DNA of 64,000 nucleotides from Edolisoma coerulescens (GCA_013397115.1 VWZW01007179.1:1608176-1672175), one strand, 5' to 3'. Positions 13,656-28,000 are shown, counted from the stretch's first letter. Notes: a model not told the origin generated them from the letters alone. Numbers and translations are program-made.

Positions 13656-15615
13656 TTGTAAAGGGTCTCATAGCTTAATGTGGCCAGCAGTTCTTGGGAA
13701 GCAGCTTCCTGCTGAGTTGCTGCGAGGTACCAAACCCTTGACCTGGAATGTTGACAGTTTCTCAGCTTTAGTCCAGCTGCTGCTGCAGCTCTGCTGCCTT
13801 ATGTTCTCTGTTCAGCTCGTCCTTCAGGTGCAGTATTAAGACTTCATGTTGTGGGAGTTTCTCTAAAACATGTGTTGCAGTCTGAAAATTATTTAAAAAT
13901 GGGAATCTGAATCTTCTGAATATTTTTCTAAGCAAATAAATAATCCAGTCAAGCTACATGTGTAAGTAGTAATTATATCCATCTGTGCCAGTCAGGAAAC
14001 AGTGTACTTGGTGCAGATGACACCTGCATTATCTAGTCTTGCCATCTTTCCTGCAGAGCTCAGATGGAGTTCCCATGAAATTTGTATTTTAGAAGTTATG
14101 CTACATGTCTAGGACAGAAATCCAGATGAAAGCAAGTCGTTTTTCCTCATTGTTGTGGTTTATTCCAGCGCTGTTTAAAAAAGAGGCGAGTGGGGGAAAA
14201 GCAGAAAAGCTGTTCTGCCCTGAGGTTACTGTGCTGTCACTGTCCTGGGCCTGCCTCAGCCCCGTTCAGAGACTGGAAGCAGGGACCTGAGAAAGGCACA
14301 GAGTGGTTCACTACCAGTATTCCTTACCACTTCAGGGGCAATCCACACCTGCGGGGCAGAAGACACGTAAAAGCAGTTCCAAATTTTTGGTTAAATAGGT
14401 GATCTTCAGTGGTTTATTACTTCTGGCTAATTTAGAGCACTTTGATAGATACAATTTTTGTGCTTTAAAAATAGCAAAAATATTTCCTCAGAACTTCTTG
14501 ATTCTTTTGTACTGTACCTCCCCCTTGGCTACCTGTGCCATTGCTGAGCTCTGGCTGTCCTGCAGCACTTACCTGTGCAGGCTGTGCAATAAACCCCTCC
14601 AGGCTGGGCTCTTAGAGCTTGTCTTGGAGCATGGCTTTCCCAGAGAGCTTTCCAGCCACAGCCAGTGGGTCAGTGCCAGCCAGGGCTGCCTGAACATAAA
14701 ACACATCCCAGTTTTATTGATGTAGTTAATAAACTACACTAGCCTATTAAATAAGGTAGAGTGTTAGCAGTTTGAAAACAGCCATTTTCCACCAAAATGC
14801 AAAATGCCCTAAGTATGGTAACAATATTATTAGCCGATCTTATCTGGATTAACTACCTTAATCTGCTTATTTTAGTCAACAACTCAACTCAGCCTTTTCT
14901 GAGCATAAGTAGATGAAATCAATAGAATCCCCTTGAGCTTCTCATGCGATGGAAGAAGCTACAGCAGAGAGCAGGCCCAGCAGTGCCCACAGCAGATCCT
15001 CCTGCTGGAACTGCAGCTCCGGTCAGTTCAGGATGAGCTCCCAGGGCTGGGTCCCTGTCCCTGCTGCTGCCCAGCCCCAGGGAGCTCGGGGACTGCACTG
15101 CAGTTTGCTCTCCACCTCTCCTTCCTCCCCAAGCCTTCAGGATGTAAAAGGAGCGGGTGCAGCTTCTGTTTCTTCTTGGACAAATACAAGGCAGGGTAGA
15201 ATTGACCTTTGAGATAAAATTTTATTTAAAAATTACACAAAATAGAGGTTTTACATGGTTGCCTTGTGGTAACTACAGCTGGATGCCTTCCAGAGGGTGC
15301 CCTCGGTTACTTACCTCGCTCTATCACATACAGTAATGCACTAAGTCCCTCAAACCAACCCCACACCAGTAGAAGAAATCCAGTAGCTGTTCCCCATGTT
15401 TCAGATGTAGGTACTTTTCCAAATAACTCATTTCACAGACAACGGGTGAGAACAATTGCTATGTAGTACAGAGTTCACAGACAGTGATTTTGTTCCCCCC
15501 TCCCAGGCCTGACATTCCCATGAACATGACTACCTGCTCTCTATGGAGAGGGCTGCAAGGGCTATGACAATGCTCAGACTAAAGTATGGGCATCCAGGGA
15601 TTTAACAAAAACTGG
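13656..15615. other. Convergent intergenic region between CDR2 and POLR3E
   Basis: About 2 kb separates the favoured polyadenylation signals of CDR2 (13632, + strand) and POLR3E (15642, - strand). Extra AATAAA signals on + at 14588 and 14728 and on - at 15221-15226 mean the two transcripts could approach or overlap. I see no gene or repeat here. Confidence 0.6.
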
Positions 15616-16007
15616 GATGTTTGTAAACAAATTTAATTTATTGGCATTACTTACAAAATAAAGTTTTAGACCATGATTTTCCATCATGTCTGTGTCACTA
15701 TATGGTTTTATTTTTTCATAACGAAACAGAAGGAGGGAGAATTGCAATACATTAGAAATCCCAGATGAATCAAGCTGCAGACAGGGTCCCACGGTGCCTT
15801 CCCGGCGGCTCCCGCGCCTCGGAGGCCGTGCAGACTCCGAGAGCGTTGGGATGTCAGCGGCTGCCCGCAACGCCCGCGGGCCCCAGAGCAGCTCAGACCC
15901 TGCCCCGGCTGCCGAGGCCGCGGCGTTGCTCCGGCTGTGCCACCCGCTGCAGCTTCCTCTTGCGTCCCGGAGGTCACCTGCCACCGCTGCCACCGCTGCC
16001 ACCGCTG
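15615..16007 (-). other. POLR3E: POLR3E 3' untranslated region
   Basis: The region runs on the - strand from the POLR3E stop codon to just past an AATAAA signal whose + strand copy is TTTATT at 15637-15642. This gives a UTR of roughly 0.4 kb. Immediately after the stop it holds three perfect copies of a 9-bp unit (CCACCGCTG on +, 15981-16007). A second signal at 15221-15226 could give a longer form. Confidence 0.6.
15981..16007. repeat. 9-bp tandem repeat, three perfect copies
   Basis: CCACCGCTG is repeated three times in tandem, directly abutting the POLR3E stop codon on its 3' UTR side. It is a simple local duplication in GC-rich sequence. Confidence 0.9.
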
Positions 16008-16064
16008 TCAGGACTGCACCGTCCCCTTAAGGTACCACATCCCGCCGTAGCTCACGCAGCAGTC
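16008..16064 (-). CDS. POLR3E: POLR3E terminal coding exon
   Basis: This exon encodes DCCVSYGGMWYLKGTVQS and stop TGA (16010-16008). The acceptor GTCCCCAG has a candidate branch point CCTAAC about 30 nt upstream. A CR1 fragment ends roughly 55 bp upstream of the exon. The C-terminal residues match the human protein almost exactly. Confidence 0.96.
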   Translation of the reverse strand, partial: DCCVSYGGMWYLKGTVQS

Positions 16065-19000
16065 CTGGGGACACGGGGAAAGGCTCCGTTAGGCTGCTCC
16101 GGCGTGGGAAGGGGCTGAGCAGGGACATGGTGGAGGCACCGTCCCTGGAGGTGGCTAAGAGGTGCCTGGATCTGGTGCTGGGTGATGTTTGGTGGTTACA
16201 GTGGTAGTGCTGCATTGATGGGACACTGGATGATCTCAAAGGTCCCTTCCAAGCTTGAAGCTTCTATGATTCTGAAGCCCATAAAATCTTGGGAACAAGT
16301 GGCTGGCTCTGGGACAATAAATGGGATCAGTAACAAAGCCCTTCTCCAGTGCACAGGAGAGAGCACGAAGCCAGAGCACGGGGCATCCCCACCCTGAAGG
16401 ACAGATGGCTTCAGTGGAGGGCACACACGGCGGGGGAAGGCTGAGAGCCACAAAGGGGCAAATGATGCCAACGCAGTGAGGAACAGCAGTGGCTCCTGGG
16501 GGAGAACCTGGGGCTCGTGCAGAAGCCAGCTGAGGGAGGGAAGGGTGTGTGGGGGCTGAGGAGCAGGGCAGTGGAGGGGTAAACAGGGGCTGAGGGGAAC
16601 AGCGGGACAGAACAGGGCAGTGAGGGCAGTCACTGGATCTGAAGCCTTTTAAGAAACCCGTTCTGTGATAATGAAGTGTCAAACCCTGCTGTGACCAGGT
16701 GCTTACGGCAGGAGAGCACCTCAGCAAAGGGACTGGGTGGTCCTGGGGCTCATTTCCTTGTTTCTGTCAGGTGAGCACAAAGTCTCTGCAGTTCTGAGCG
16801 AATGGCTTCCCTTTCTTTTGCTCCAACTTCCCTCTTAGGTAATTCAACACAGCTCAATACTGGAACTGAGGCTGTGGAGCTTAAATGTATCTTTGTTTCT
16901 GAAGTCTTGGGGCTCATCCATCACGAAAACAAACCCAGAGGTTAGAAAGAGGGTTTGCAGACTTGATCTGCAGATATACAAACCCTGTCAGTCTGTTCCT
17001 CTGTGTATAAAAATGAGCACAGGCAGATGGGGAAATAGGAGTCAACAAATCCAATTTCACTCGAAGAGGAATCCAATCTCTTGTGGCTTAAAGAAGCCAG
17101 AGAATCTTCCCATTTCATTAAATCATACTTCTAAATTTTATTTCAGAAACAAAGGTAATTTCCTGTACTCCTGTGACAAATGTATTCAAGGCAATAAAGC
17201 CTGCCACAACACAAGGCTGGTCACCCACTGACTTAGTGACTGACATAAAAACAGTGCCTGATGACTTAGGGGCAGGTATTTTTTCTAGAAATAGGTTATC
17301 TGTTAAATAGCAACAGCATCATGAAAAACTAATGCCAGTACATTGTCTAGCTGTTCCAGGAGAGCTGATACTTGAGCTCATGTAGTCACTGACAAATCCC
17401 CAGCACAGGGAGCCACAGGAAATACTGTCTAGCAGGCAGAAATGTCTGAGCTTATTTTACTGCTGAGACGCCTGGGTTCTTTCAAGCAAGACCAGCTTGC
17501 TTATTATCACAGCAGCAGATCTGTAGTTCTTCAGAGATGCTATTATTCATTTGTAGATCACAATGTAATAAAGTACTTAAGCACTTGTCTTATTGAAGTG
17601 GGTGACAGTGAGCAAAGGCCCAGCCACAATGATTAAAGTATTACATTAGTTGGCAACTTTCTGCTTGGCCATCCTGCATCTCTTTTAAAGTCATGGCCTG
17701 TGTGGTCTGTACTTTATACCTTAAACTTCTTGAGCAAGTAAATGGTGCCTCTTCAAAGAGAGATGAAAGGATTCAAATAAACATCCACAATGAGATGTGT
17801 TACCTACTGCTCTGCCTGCTGGGTTTGGCCAGGGTTTTGCTCTGTACAAAGCTGCACATCCTGCTAGAGGATGAAATGCATTTCCTTCTGAACATGTGGC
17901 ACTCGTGCTCTTCAGCATTAACCAGCAGCAGTCAGTGGGTAACTCAGAGCACTGGGCAGAGCCCTCCCACCTCCTTAATGTTTAATTCTGCATTATTTAA
18001 AAATAACTCAAGTATCACATTTACTACACTCTATTCTCTGCTGCTCCAAGCTGACAGAGAGATTTGCTGCAATAATACAAAATAATGTGTGAGCCATTGC
18101 TCCTTGGAGGGAAAGAAGATAAAATGAGGCAAGTGCATTTTTAAGAAAACAAGCTGAAGCACAGGCTTTGTCCATATTCCAACAACTGTTCTAGCACCCT
18201 TATCATTTGTCAGTTCAAGGTAAAATAGAATCCTTTGCTCAAACCAAGCATTAAAACTCATGTATTAATTGGATCAAACCCAAAGTGAACAGAAGCTTAC
18301 CTTTAAGACTCTATCCACCTCCTGCTTGTTTAGATCCTCCCCACACTCCTGACTCAGCTGGTTCTGGATGACGTTCCTGCGCACTCGGTAGTTTTTCGAA
18401 AAGATTTCAAGCAAAACTTGGCGATGCTTTAAAAGAAAATGTATCATAAGTACACAGAGAACAATTATTCCTGCCTTTCTCTCAAAACTGCACGTGCCTC
18501 AGTCCGTAGGAAACATTCTCTGAACTACGTAAGAGGACTCTTGCTTCATAATCCTGAAACCATCCCATATATTCCTGCTCTCCAGCAGTGCCTTATCCTC
18601 CAAGGGCTCTGCAGGGGTCCCTCCCTACCCTGTGGCCACACCTGCACCTGTCCTGTGACCTGGGGCACCCCCTAAGGTACAGGAACACACTGAAGAAGGG
18701 GTTGCAATGGATTCCTCTCAACTGCTTCCATGGGAGTTCACATCACTCCCGACAAGAGGTTGGCTAGTGCTTGCCTCTTTCCTATAAAAATGTATTTAGT
18801 TCATGGAGCTGGGAATTGCACTGCCCATCCACAGGTTGTCAGGCACCTTCCCTTTCACCACGTTCACTCTGACAGCAGTTGGAACTCGGGAGATGCTCAC
18901 ATGTGCTGTAATCATTTCCTGCTCTAAGTATAAACAGATACAACAGATATGCCCTTAATCTCTGGTTAATGTTGCATTACCATCAAAAGGAAAAAAAACC

Positions 19001-22000
19001 TTGGACTGGATCCTGGTCTGAGGTCTGCACTGGAGAATCCTTTCTTCTCACAGGTTCAGAAATAGCCACTGAGCTGGCTACTGACATGATCACCAACATG
19101 TTATGAGCTAAGAGCTTCCTTTCAGCTGGAAGCAGGTTGGTGTTGAAAACAACAATAGAGAAAGAGGAAAACTACCTGCTGTGCCAGTTCCAGAAACATG
19201 GATGCAAACAATGCCAAATGCTCAATAAACAGTGGGAAATATAATTTATTTTATCTTTACCTGATCATAAGTGTCACCAGCTTCCCAAAGTGCATAGACC
19301 TTTAGTTCATCTGGTGAGGCAGCAGTCTGTGGAGGAAACTGAGAACAAGAGGCTGTTAAAAATAACCAGCTATTTAATGAGTTCTGCGTAATGATTCTCT
19401 GATACTGTATCCCTGGACACCCCTAACTGAATGAGAACCCTGGTTGCCAAGGAATAACTGCTGAAACAACCCAGCTGCTGTCCCAGCCCACACTGAAGGG
19501 GTGCCTTGGCTCTGGCAGCCCTGTGCCTGCTCAGCACCTTCTGACAGCCCCAGTGACAGAGCAGAAACATGGTCTGTGCCACACCTGTGACCCAGGGGAT
19601 GGGACGAGCACCATGGCACCCTGAGGTGTGCCTCGAGGTGCCCAGGTTTGACTGATGGCTCTGGTCAGGGTGGGACAACCCACACAGGGCACTGGTGCCA
19701 CATCTGCCACACACCAACCACAGCTGGGCTTTCAAGGGAACTGCTGGACATACTGGAATCCCATGAACTGTGCATGGGGACAGTTTCCCACTGGTGGAGG
19801 GTCAACCACCACGTACCAGAACAATCCCAGGGCTTGGACCTGGATGGTGTCCCATGGCAAGATGCCTGTAGATTTTTCCTGTCAGCAGTGTTTGCTTCCA
19901 GACCACCCAGAACAGTACTCAGCTGAGAGCACCAAGTGCATTGCAGGGTCTTTCTGGAGGTTTTTACCTTTGCAGTGGCAAAGAGGTTTTAGAGATTCAG
20001 CCTCTATCCTGCAGTTATCTGCTTCACTAATCCCAACTCAGTGTTACTGACAAGCAGGTGTTCTGGTGCATTGCCATCTCTGTTTTGGGGCAGACTACAG
20101 GACTCCAGAAGACTGAACACTGATGGACACTGAACCAAATCCTCGCTCATTTCAGGCTCCAAAAGTGACAGTGGTTTCGTGTGTTTTGCTTTTTCCCCCA
20201 TGTGCCAAGCTAGAGAAACACATTCATTTTTTCTGAGGCAGAAGCCTGACACCCCGGCAGACAGGAAGGAGCACAACTGCCTCCCCTCCATGCCCTGAGT
20301 TCCTAAAAAAATAAAATACCATCCATTTGCCTTAACATTTCCCCTTGGAGCAGTGACTAATGAGCACTGCTGGAATATGCCTTCGCTCCTGACATGTCTC
20401 TTCCTGTCTGTCACTAACGATTTATTCCTTGCTAACCGCCCAGACGACCTGAATCAATCATCTATGAAAAGCTAACAAGCCAGTCCCAATTGTTCCAGCA
20501 TCCCTCAATCCTGGCTGCTGCCACAAACCAAACCTTTCTTCCCAGCCTCCCTCACACCAGCCCAAAGACTTGTGCATCGCAGAGTGAAGAGAGCAGCATT
20601 TCCTTTCATGCTCTGCCTCTGATCTTATTGCAAAGGGGAAGGGTTTTGTCCAGTGGGAGCTGCCTGGTGGGATTAGCAGCTTTGGCTTTCAGGTTAGTCC
20701 AAATGGCTGGAATATAACAAGGTTTTACACTTGGTTTAGAGCCAGGATTCAGGTTGATTAGGCTCACAGCACCTGACATAATTCTCCTCCCATAAGTACA
20801 CTTGCTTTTGAGGAATAATCTCTCTTGTAGGTTTACAGCAGAGATAAAATCAAACACTCCAGCTTCCCTCCACAAAACTGCTGCAGCAGGAATGGCAAAG
20901 TGCAGGGCACTGGGAGCACCCAGGCTCCACAAAGTGAGTCAGCAGAGCCCCGGGGCTTGCAGCCCTCCTGTCTCAGCCACAGGGCTGAAGCACAGCTGTG
21001 TTTATGCAGCCACTCTGTGAGGAAACGGCTCCCAAACAAACACGATACTTAGTAGGGAAGAAAAACGCACAGAATCTCCTCCTCCCTCCAGCCTTCCTCT
21101 GCAAACTGCTGCAAGCACTGCTGCCAAGCTCCCTGCTCGCTTGCTGCTGTCACACAGCCCGGCCACGGGAGTGGGAAATGCCATCGGGGATTCCCTGGAG
21201 AGACACGCAGCCCAAACAGCTTCACTGCCTTGCCATCTGCTGGGCCTTTGCTGGTTTATGTCACCTTGATCTCTCCAGCCTCACCTTGCTACAGCTCTCT
21301 GCTACCCTAAAATCCTTTAAAAAATATTTGTCTTGTGCCCCTTCCTGCTCCAAGCCCCTGGGGCAAGGGCAGGGCTCCTGGGAGATGAACAGCCCGGCTC
21401 CCAGGGCTGCCAGTTCCAGGGGAGCCTCCCAGGGAGGAGCCCTCGGCTCTTGGGACGTCTCACTCCAGCACTGAGCCACTGCCAGGCTAAACCAGATGGA
21501 AGGGGCTGAGCGTGCCAGAGAAAAACTTATCAGCTGGAGTAATCCTAAAGGTAAACTGTTGATCTCAGCTCGCAGGGAGCCTGGCCCTGGTGCCAGCCTG
21601 CAGGGCTCTCTGCGAGTGCAGGGCTGCGCTCCCCTCCTGTCAGCCCAGCCAGGCAGGACGCCCACAGCAGTGACATCATTTCCTGAGGCCTCAAAAATTA
21701 TCCTCAGGTTTTGGCAGAACCTTGCCACTCCACGGGCCTTGGGAAGGGAGCTGGCAGGAGCCAGTCCCCCCCCAGTCTGCAGGAAAGGGGTGCAGATCCT
21801 CAGGAGCCACAGTCCTGCACAGATGCTTCCCATGGGGTGGCAGAGTGGCTCAGCCTGTGCAGCTCCAGGCACAGGCACCAAGCCCTGCCTGCCCAGGGCT
21901 CCTCTCCTCTCCCTTCCTCTGTCCCCTCTCCTCACCCTCTCCCATGGCAGCACCAGCCCAGGATTTGCTCTTTCCTGACTTGTGCTTTTCCCTCCTGCTT

Positions 22001-25000
22001 GATGAGGCCACGAAGCACAGCAAGCACAGCTCCCTGCAGGCATCCCCACGGCCTCAGCTGCAGCTGGAGTGGCCTCTCCTCTGGCTGCCCACAAATACTG
22101 TTTATCTCCTACCCCGGGTGCTGTTGGTCAGCTCTGTAATAGACCCTGCATTCCCCTGGTAAGGTTTCCATTGCCATTTTCAGCCACATGTTTTCTATAA
22201 TAGATAAGCACTCAAGCCAAGAGTGTCTTTGCCCCCCACAGAACATCATTTTAATTACCTCAGATCATTGATTTTTATCACCAAAGCACTTTCAATTACA
22301 GAAAACTAATGAGTAACTATGAAATCCCACGCTGAACAACCCTCCAGGCTTTCCCTGAGCTCAGGCACCCTTGCTGGGTTCTGACAAAACTGTCCAGGGG
22401 AACAATAAAGAAACTCCAAAGTGTCTGAGCCCATGCAAGGAGTAAACCCAGCCCCAGCCCCTTTGCCATCTGCACAGAGCATCAGGGGGAGGCTCGGGGG
22501 CAATGATTTACATTGCTGACAGCAGTACAGGCTCACACAGGCTCCCGTACAAGAGTTCAAGTGTTGCAGTAAATTCTGAGTCAGCAGAACTAAAACCTGC
22601 AAGAATCTCCTCAAGAGACATTCCAGGGACCACCTCTGCACCTCTGCAGGTCTCCTGTGACAGGGTTTTCCACACAGAAGGAAGTTCCTGGCCACCTCTC
22701 TTCAGCAGGATTTTATTTTGCTTTTTAAAAAGAGAAATATTCTCACTTTCACTCCTCGTGTGGATTTCCAAAATCCCCAAATTTCCAAGGCAAACAAGTC
22801 CCAGCCCCAAGTAACAGAGCAGGAATGACCTCAGCTGTTTACCATGAGCATGGCAGAGGCCCACATTACACCAGGTGCAGGGGAGAGCCTGGCCAGCACC
22901 ACCCCAGGACCTGCAAACTGCCAGGGGAGGAAGCAGAAAGCACCACGGTTGGTGCTCTCCCCAGCGAGGTTTCCAGGCTGTTTCTCGGTTCCCAGGTGCC
23001 ACAATGTGTACTTTGCACAGGACTGAACACGTTCCTGCTGCCCCCCCAGCAGCTCCCATGCTCCAGGCTCTCCCAGCCCTCCTGCTTCCTGCTCTTTTGA
23101 GCACTTCACACGTTCCTTCTCCTCTCTCCCCAAAGGCAGCTGCTCCCAAGCTCCTTCTGGTTGTAACCCAATCAGCAGTGCCAGATGTCTTGTAAAATTA
23201 ATTTCCTTCTAGGCCCTTTCCCATGATGCCAGATTCCCTTTCCTCTCCTAAGCAATCCCATCTCACAGCCCTGCTCTGTCTCACGCAATCACACACATCA
23301 TTTCCACACAGACAAAGAAACAGACACCTCTGCGCAGCCCAGGAGGAAAGTGGCCAAGGAAACCTGCTGCAGATGGGCTTTGTCACTTCCCACAGGCTCT
23401 GCTGGGTGTGCCCTGCTGCTCCCAGGCAGCCAATGTCACCTTTCCTCTCCCAGCTGGGTCCCCGTCCCCGAGGGAAGGAGCTTGTGCAATTCCAGGAGAG
23501 CTGAGGGAATCTGGGACTGCCTTAGACCAGGTGAACAGGAGCAAGCTGGGACAGCAGATCACTGTGGCCCAACACCTTGGATGTGGAAAGAGAGCCCCAA
23601 GGACAACAGGGCAGAGAGAGCAGAGAGCAGGGCCTGCCAGAAGCAGGACTCCAGACAGAATTCCAGCAGTTTCAACATGTCCAGCACTGGACAGTTACTC
23701 CGAGCACATCTGTCCTTCTGTCCACCAGCACAGGACACAAATATTTCACAGCTCAGATGTTTAACTGTCCCCCCAATCCCTTCCCCAAAGCACACCAAGG
23801 GAAAACCATACTTACAGGCACCAAAATCTGTTTGCAGCCAGTGTCCAACACCATGTCCTGTAACATTTTGTCCGAAATGCCACTGAACAAGGTATGTCCT
23901 GGGGGCAGACTGGCTAAGTGGAGGTTAAATAACCGTTTAAGCTCACTCAGGGTGAGCACAAATTGTTTCTTAAATGTCGAGGACACGAAGGCCTTCAGTT
24001 CCTGAGCGACCCTGTCGATGCAGCCCCCGGGCAGGTGGCCATTCACAGGGTCCATGGAGCCCTGGGCAGGGTGCAGGCCATTGACCAGCCCGTTGTTCAG
24101 GCCCTCGTTGTGGGCCGAGGTATCCATGGGCTCCTCCACGCTCAGGGGCTCCTCTTTAACGCGGATGTGGGGAACACCCGTCCTGGCCGAGGCGTCGTTT
24201 GATTTCATCTCTGCCTTCTGCTTCTGGAGCTCCTTCTCCAGCTGCCCGTAGTTCTGCTTGACTTTTGCTTTAGCCATGTTGACCCTCTGCTCCCCAGAAA
24301 CCAGCAACGGATGAGCTGGGAAGAAACAAAAGGTACCAGACATCTCAGCAGGGCTCATAGTGAAATAAAACCAGGAAACATCACCTGCTTATGAAATCTA
24401 AGGCATAAAACCCAGTGATTAGATTTTACATTAGTTTTGGGGGGTTTTTCTGGTGTTTTGAGGGCAGTGTCTGCTTGTTTTTCTAAAGCCAAATGCTTGG
24501 GGAAGGAATCTGAAGCAAAGGCAAAGTGTGTTTGTTCAATCACCAGGGCCTTTTCCACAATTCAGGAAACCAGGATACAGACTGCTAACACATCTCTGCT
24601 TGTGACCCTAATACTTCTTTGTCCAACAGCTCTTCTTTTTGTCTTTTAGATTCTCCAGTGGCTGGTGGGGCCCGGTGCAGCCCCTGCCAGAGGCAGCACC
24701 AGGATGTCACCAGGTACAGGGAGGAGTGGGGAAGGGTTAACAGTGAACCTGAACACCCTTGCAGCATGAGGTGCACAGCACGAGAGGCTGAGACCCTCTG
24801 CTTAGTGTTACCACCCAGTAACGGGGAGAAAGGGACAGGAGGAGTTCTTTCCCATGGAATCCTGGGCTTCTTCCCCTCTCCACACCCAGCCATCCAAAGG
24901 TGAAAGGAAGGGCCGTGTTGGCAGCAGAGGAGTGCAGTCCTTGCCAAAGCAAGGAGTGCAGTGTTTAAGGCAAAGGCATGCCCAGCACACATGCTGTTAT

Positions 25001-28000
25001 CTTCTCTGCTGTTAGGCTCACTAATCCTCTCCAAATCACCCAACACCTAATCCTTCCGAGCAGATCAGACACAGGGTATTGAAATGGATTCATATGCTCC
25101 TTTGTCAGTTCTGCTTACACTCCTCCATCGCTCCAAATGGCCAGTAAAAACTCTGGAGTCTCAAGTTTTCACAATCTTTTAGGAATTTGGAGCAGCTACT
25201 TTAATACTCTCACTGGCATCCATGGTGGAGAAGGATGTGAAAGAGAGACAGCTGCACACCTCCTTACAGCCTCCTGCCATTACATTCTCCAGTAATTGCC
25301 TGGCCCTCAACCACACCAGAGAGCCCAGAGCAAATCAGGGAAGGAAAAAAATCACCTCATGCACATTAAGTTGCATTAACATTAAATTGAGAGGTGAGAA
25401 TTACTTGTGCACTGGCCCGGTCTGTCCTCCCTTCAGGAGCTGCTACAAGCTGCCTTAAATGAGCAAGTGGGTAACAGAACCAGCTGATTTTACAGTGTCA
25501 AATAACGAGTCCCCAGGGCCACAGACTCCTCCCTGCTCTGCTACAAGGATGCCACAGTAGTTGGTGTCACCCCAACATCAGTGACATCAGTACAGACCAA
25601 GATCTGTCCTAAATATCCCAGAGGAAATAGTAAGAAAGAAAAGACATTAAACAAGACCAGTCTCCACCACGTTCAAAACCAGAAAGAAACTCCAAAACAC
25701 CCAGGAATATGGATGGGTGGATGAGTACATGCACGTGCTCCAACATGATCCAAGCACAACTCCATTTACCTGATTGTGCCTCTTGTTTCTTTGGTGTCAA
25801 GTGCTCCTTTAAGAGATTATAGACCTTTTCTAACCTGAAAGACAAAGACACAATATTCCAGCACAGTTTCAGTTGTTCTGTCTGCATGCAGCTTTAGCCA
25901 TTAGCTAGAACATTCCCTCCCTCCAGGGAGCCAAGAACCAGGAATGACTTGAGTGATGCAGTAACACCCCCCACCACACCACTGCCTGGGCACTGGGAGG
26001 GAGAAACTTGGAGGCAACACAGATCAAATTATCCATCAGTGTCTACAGAACCTTTGTACCTCTTTGCTTTTAGCTTATTCCCCAAAACACAGTAAGTTAT
26101 TTACTTGGCCTGAATGCCCATCCACAGCATCTGTTGCCTCTGAACTATATCTGGATGCTTCTTAACAAAATCTTCATCGTAAGGGAGCATGAACTCCCAC
26201 CCTTTGTTTATTCTTGCCACAGACATGTGCTCTAGGAAGTCTTTCACATCTTCTGGGCAAAGCTGAAGGAAAAAGAAAAAGCATAAGTGACATGGAAGTC
26301 AGTTTACACGGGACAGAGGCAGCAAAGAGCACTGTGCCACGAGACAGGAAAGCTGGGCTGGTTTGGTGTATTTGGGGCACCTCCATGGGCACACACCCAG
26401 CTAAGTCAGAGATACTCATCCTGCTCTGCAGCACCAACACTTTCACACACTGTTAGAAGCCCAGGACTTCAGAGAGCAGTGGTGATTAATCACCCCAGAG
26501 TCAAATAGCTCACGGCATGCTTTGCGAAGAAAAGGGAGTTTCCAAACTGAGATGAAAAGGTTCTATGGGGAAGAGAAGCATATTCCACAATGTTAATCTT
26601 ATTTTAGAGCTGCAGGCCAGACATGCAGCACCTACACATGCCCAGCTTTTACACAGCACTGGTTTCTACTTTCCAAAAATAGATGGTCTATGCATAAACT
26701 GACTTGTGTTTTATTTTAGTGCGTTTTAAAGAATTTGGGTTTTCTCCTTTTTAATGTTTCTCCTTCATTTGCCACTTTTTACAGAATGTTCAGGTGCCTG
26801 AGTTGCTTTAAAGATTTTACTCAATATTGCAACTGGCAAATGCCAACAGAAGAGTTGCTCTTAACACACCCAAAGCAGAGCAGCCACTCTGGGCTGTGTG
26901 AGCACCTTCAGTCAGCTCAATTCCAAACACATGAGAGGACACGATGCATTCCAGTGGCTCAGCTGCAAGGCCAGTCTGGGAGTTGTGGGAACAGTGGGAG
27001 CTGCTCAGAATGTTTTTCTCTATAAAAGAGTATTATCTGTACCTGTTCCAAATGGAGAGCAAAGCAGGCACTGTGAGAGGAAAGGCTAGCAGCAACATCC
27101 ACTATCTACACCCACACAATGCCCAGCAGCATTCAGCCAACTTACCACCACCTTCTGATTTAGGAATTAAAGAAATCCACTCACTTTTGTGACTGCTGCT
27201 ACTTCCTTTCTCACAACCCAGCGGTCCTGCGTGAACTTCCACATCTGGGAAGGGAACAAAAGAGGAAAACCTAATAACTGCATGTAGCAGTGGCTTCACT
27301 GAAGTTGTAGCAATGACCTTGTTCAACGATGTTACCACAAAAATAGAACTCCCTTTCCTTTCAAGAATGCAGAAGTAAGTGATTCTCAGCCAGGTAGACG
27401 AAAAACATTTTCTGGCTCCTTCTGTCCTCAAAAGGCCATGAACACAGGACCAAAGGCTTTGAGACTCCATGGTGTGCCTTGGCAAATCTGTGACTACAAA
27501 AGCTACGAGGAATCTCTTGAACTCAAACTCCATTTAGCTTCTAAACAAAAAAAAACCTCAACAAAACCACTGCAGTGATGCTGGGAGCCCAGAAGTCACA
27601 CCTGAGGCTCAGCTTCTCACATACCTCATCACCAGCCTAGAGAAACTCTCCAAGCACTCTTGCAGAGGGGCCTGTGGAGGCTGGTGACTGTTGCCCTTCA
27701 GCAGCACAGAGCCCCTACAAAGTGCCTGTTCCCTTCTTCCACCCCCAGCACAGTCACACTGATGCCAAGGTGTCCTGTCACTCACACCCTTGTCCCCAGG
27801 TAGGGGACAGCTGGGTGCTCTGCAGCGCAGCTCCTGAGGTCCAAATCCTGAGGGGCAGCTGCTGAGGGCAGGCTGACAGGATTTGGGTAAAACACTGCCT
27901 TTCAGTTCTTCCTGTCTCCATTTAAATAGGCTACAGCCTCTTTTAGTCTGTGTGCAGTAATAATGTTGTTAAGAACTCAAAATCTCATTACTGACAATTT

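Noticed and set aside
21261..22094. A 277-codon open frame on the - strand in a POLR3E intron
   Set aside because: It lies in a C/T-skewed GC-rich stretch with overlapping long frames on both strands. The translation has no family likeness and no flanking splice logic.
23753..24358. Start of POLR3E at an ATG upstream of 24315 (MSPAEMSGTFCF...)
   Set aside because: That segment is intron. The exon begins after TTCCCAG at 24315, and the true start is far upstream at 39929.
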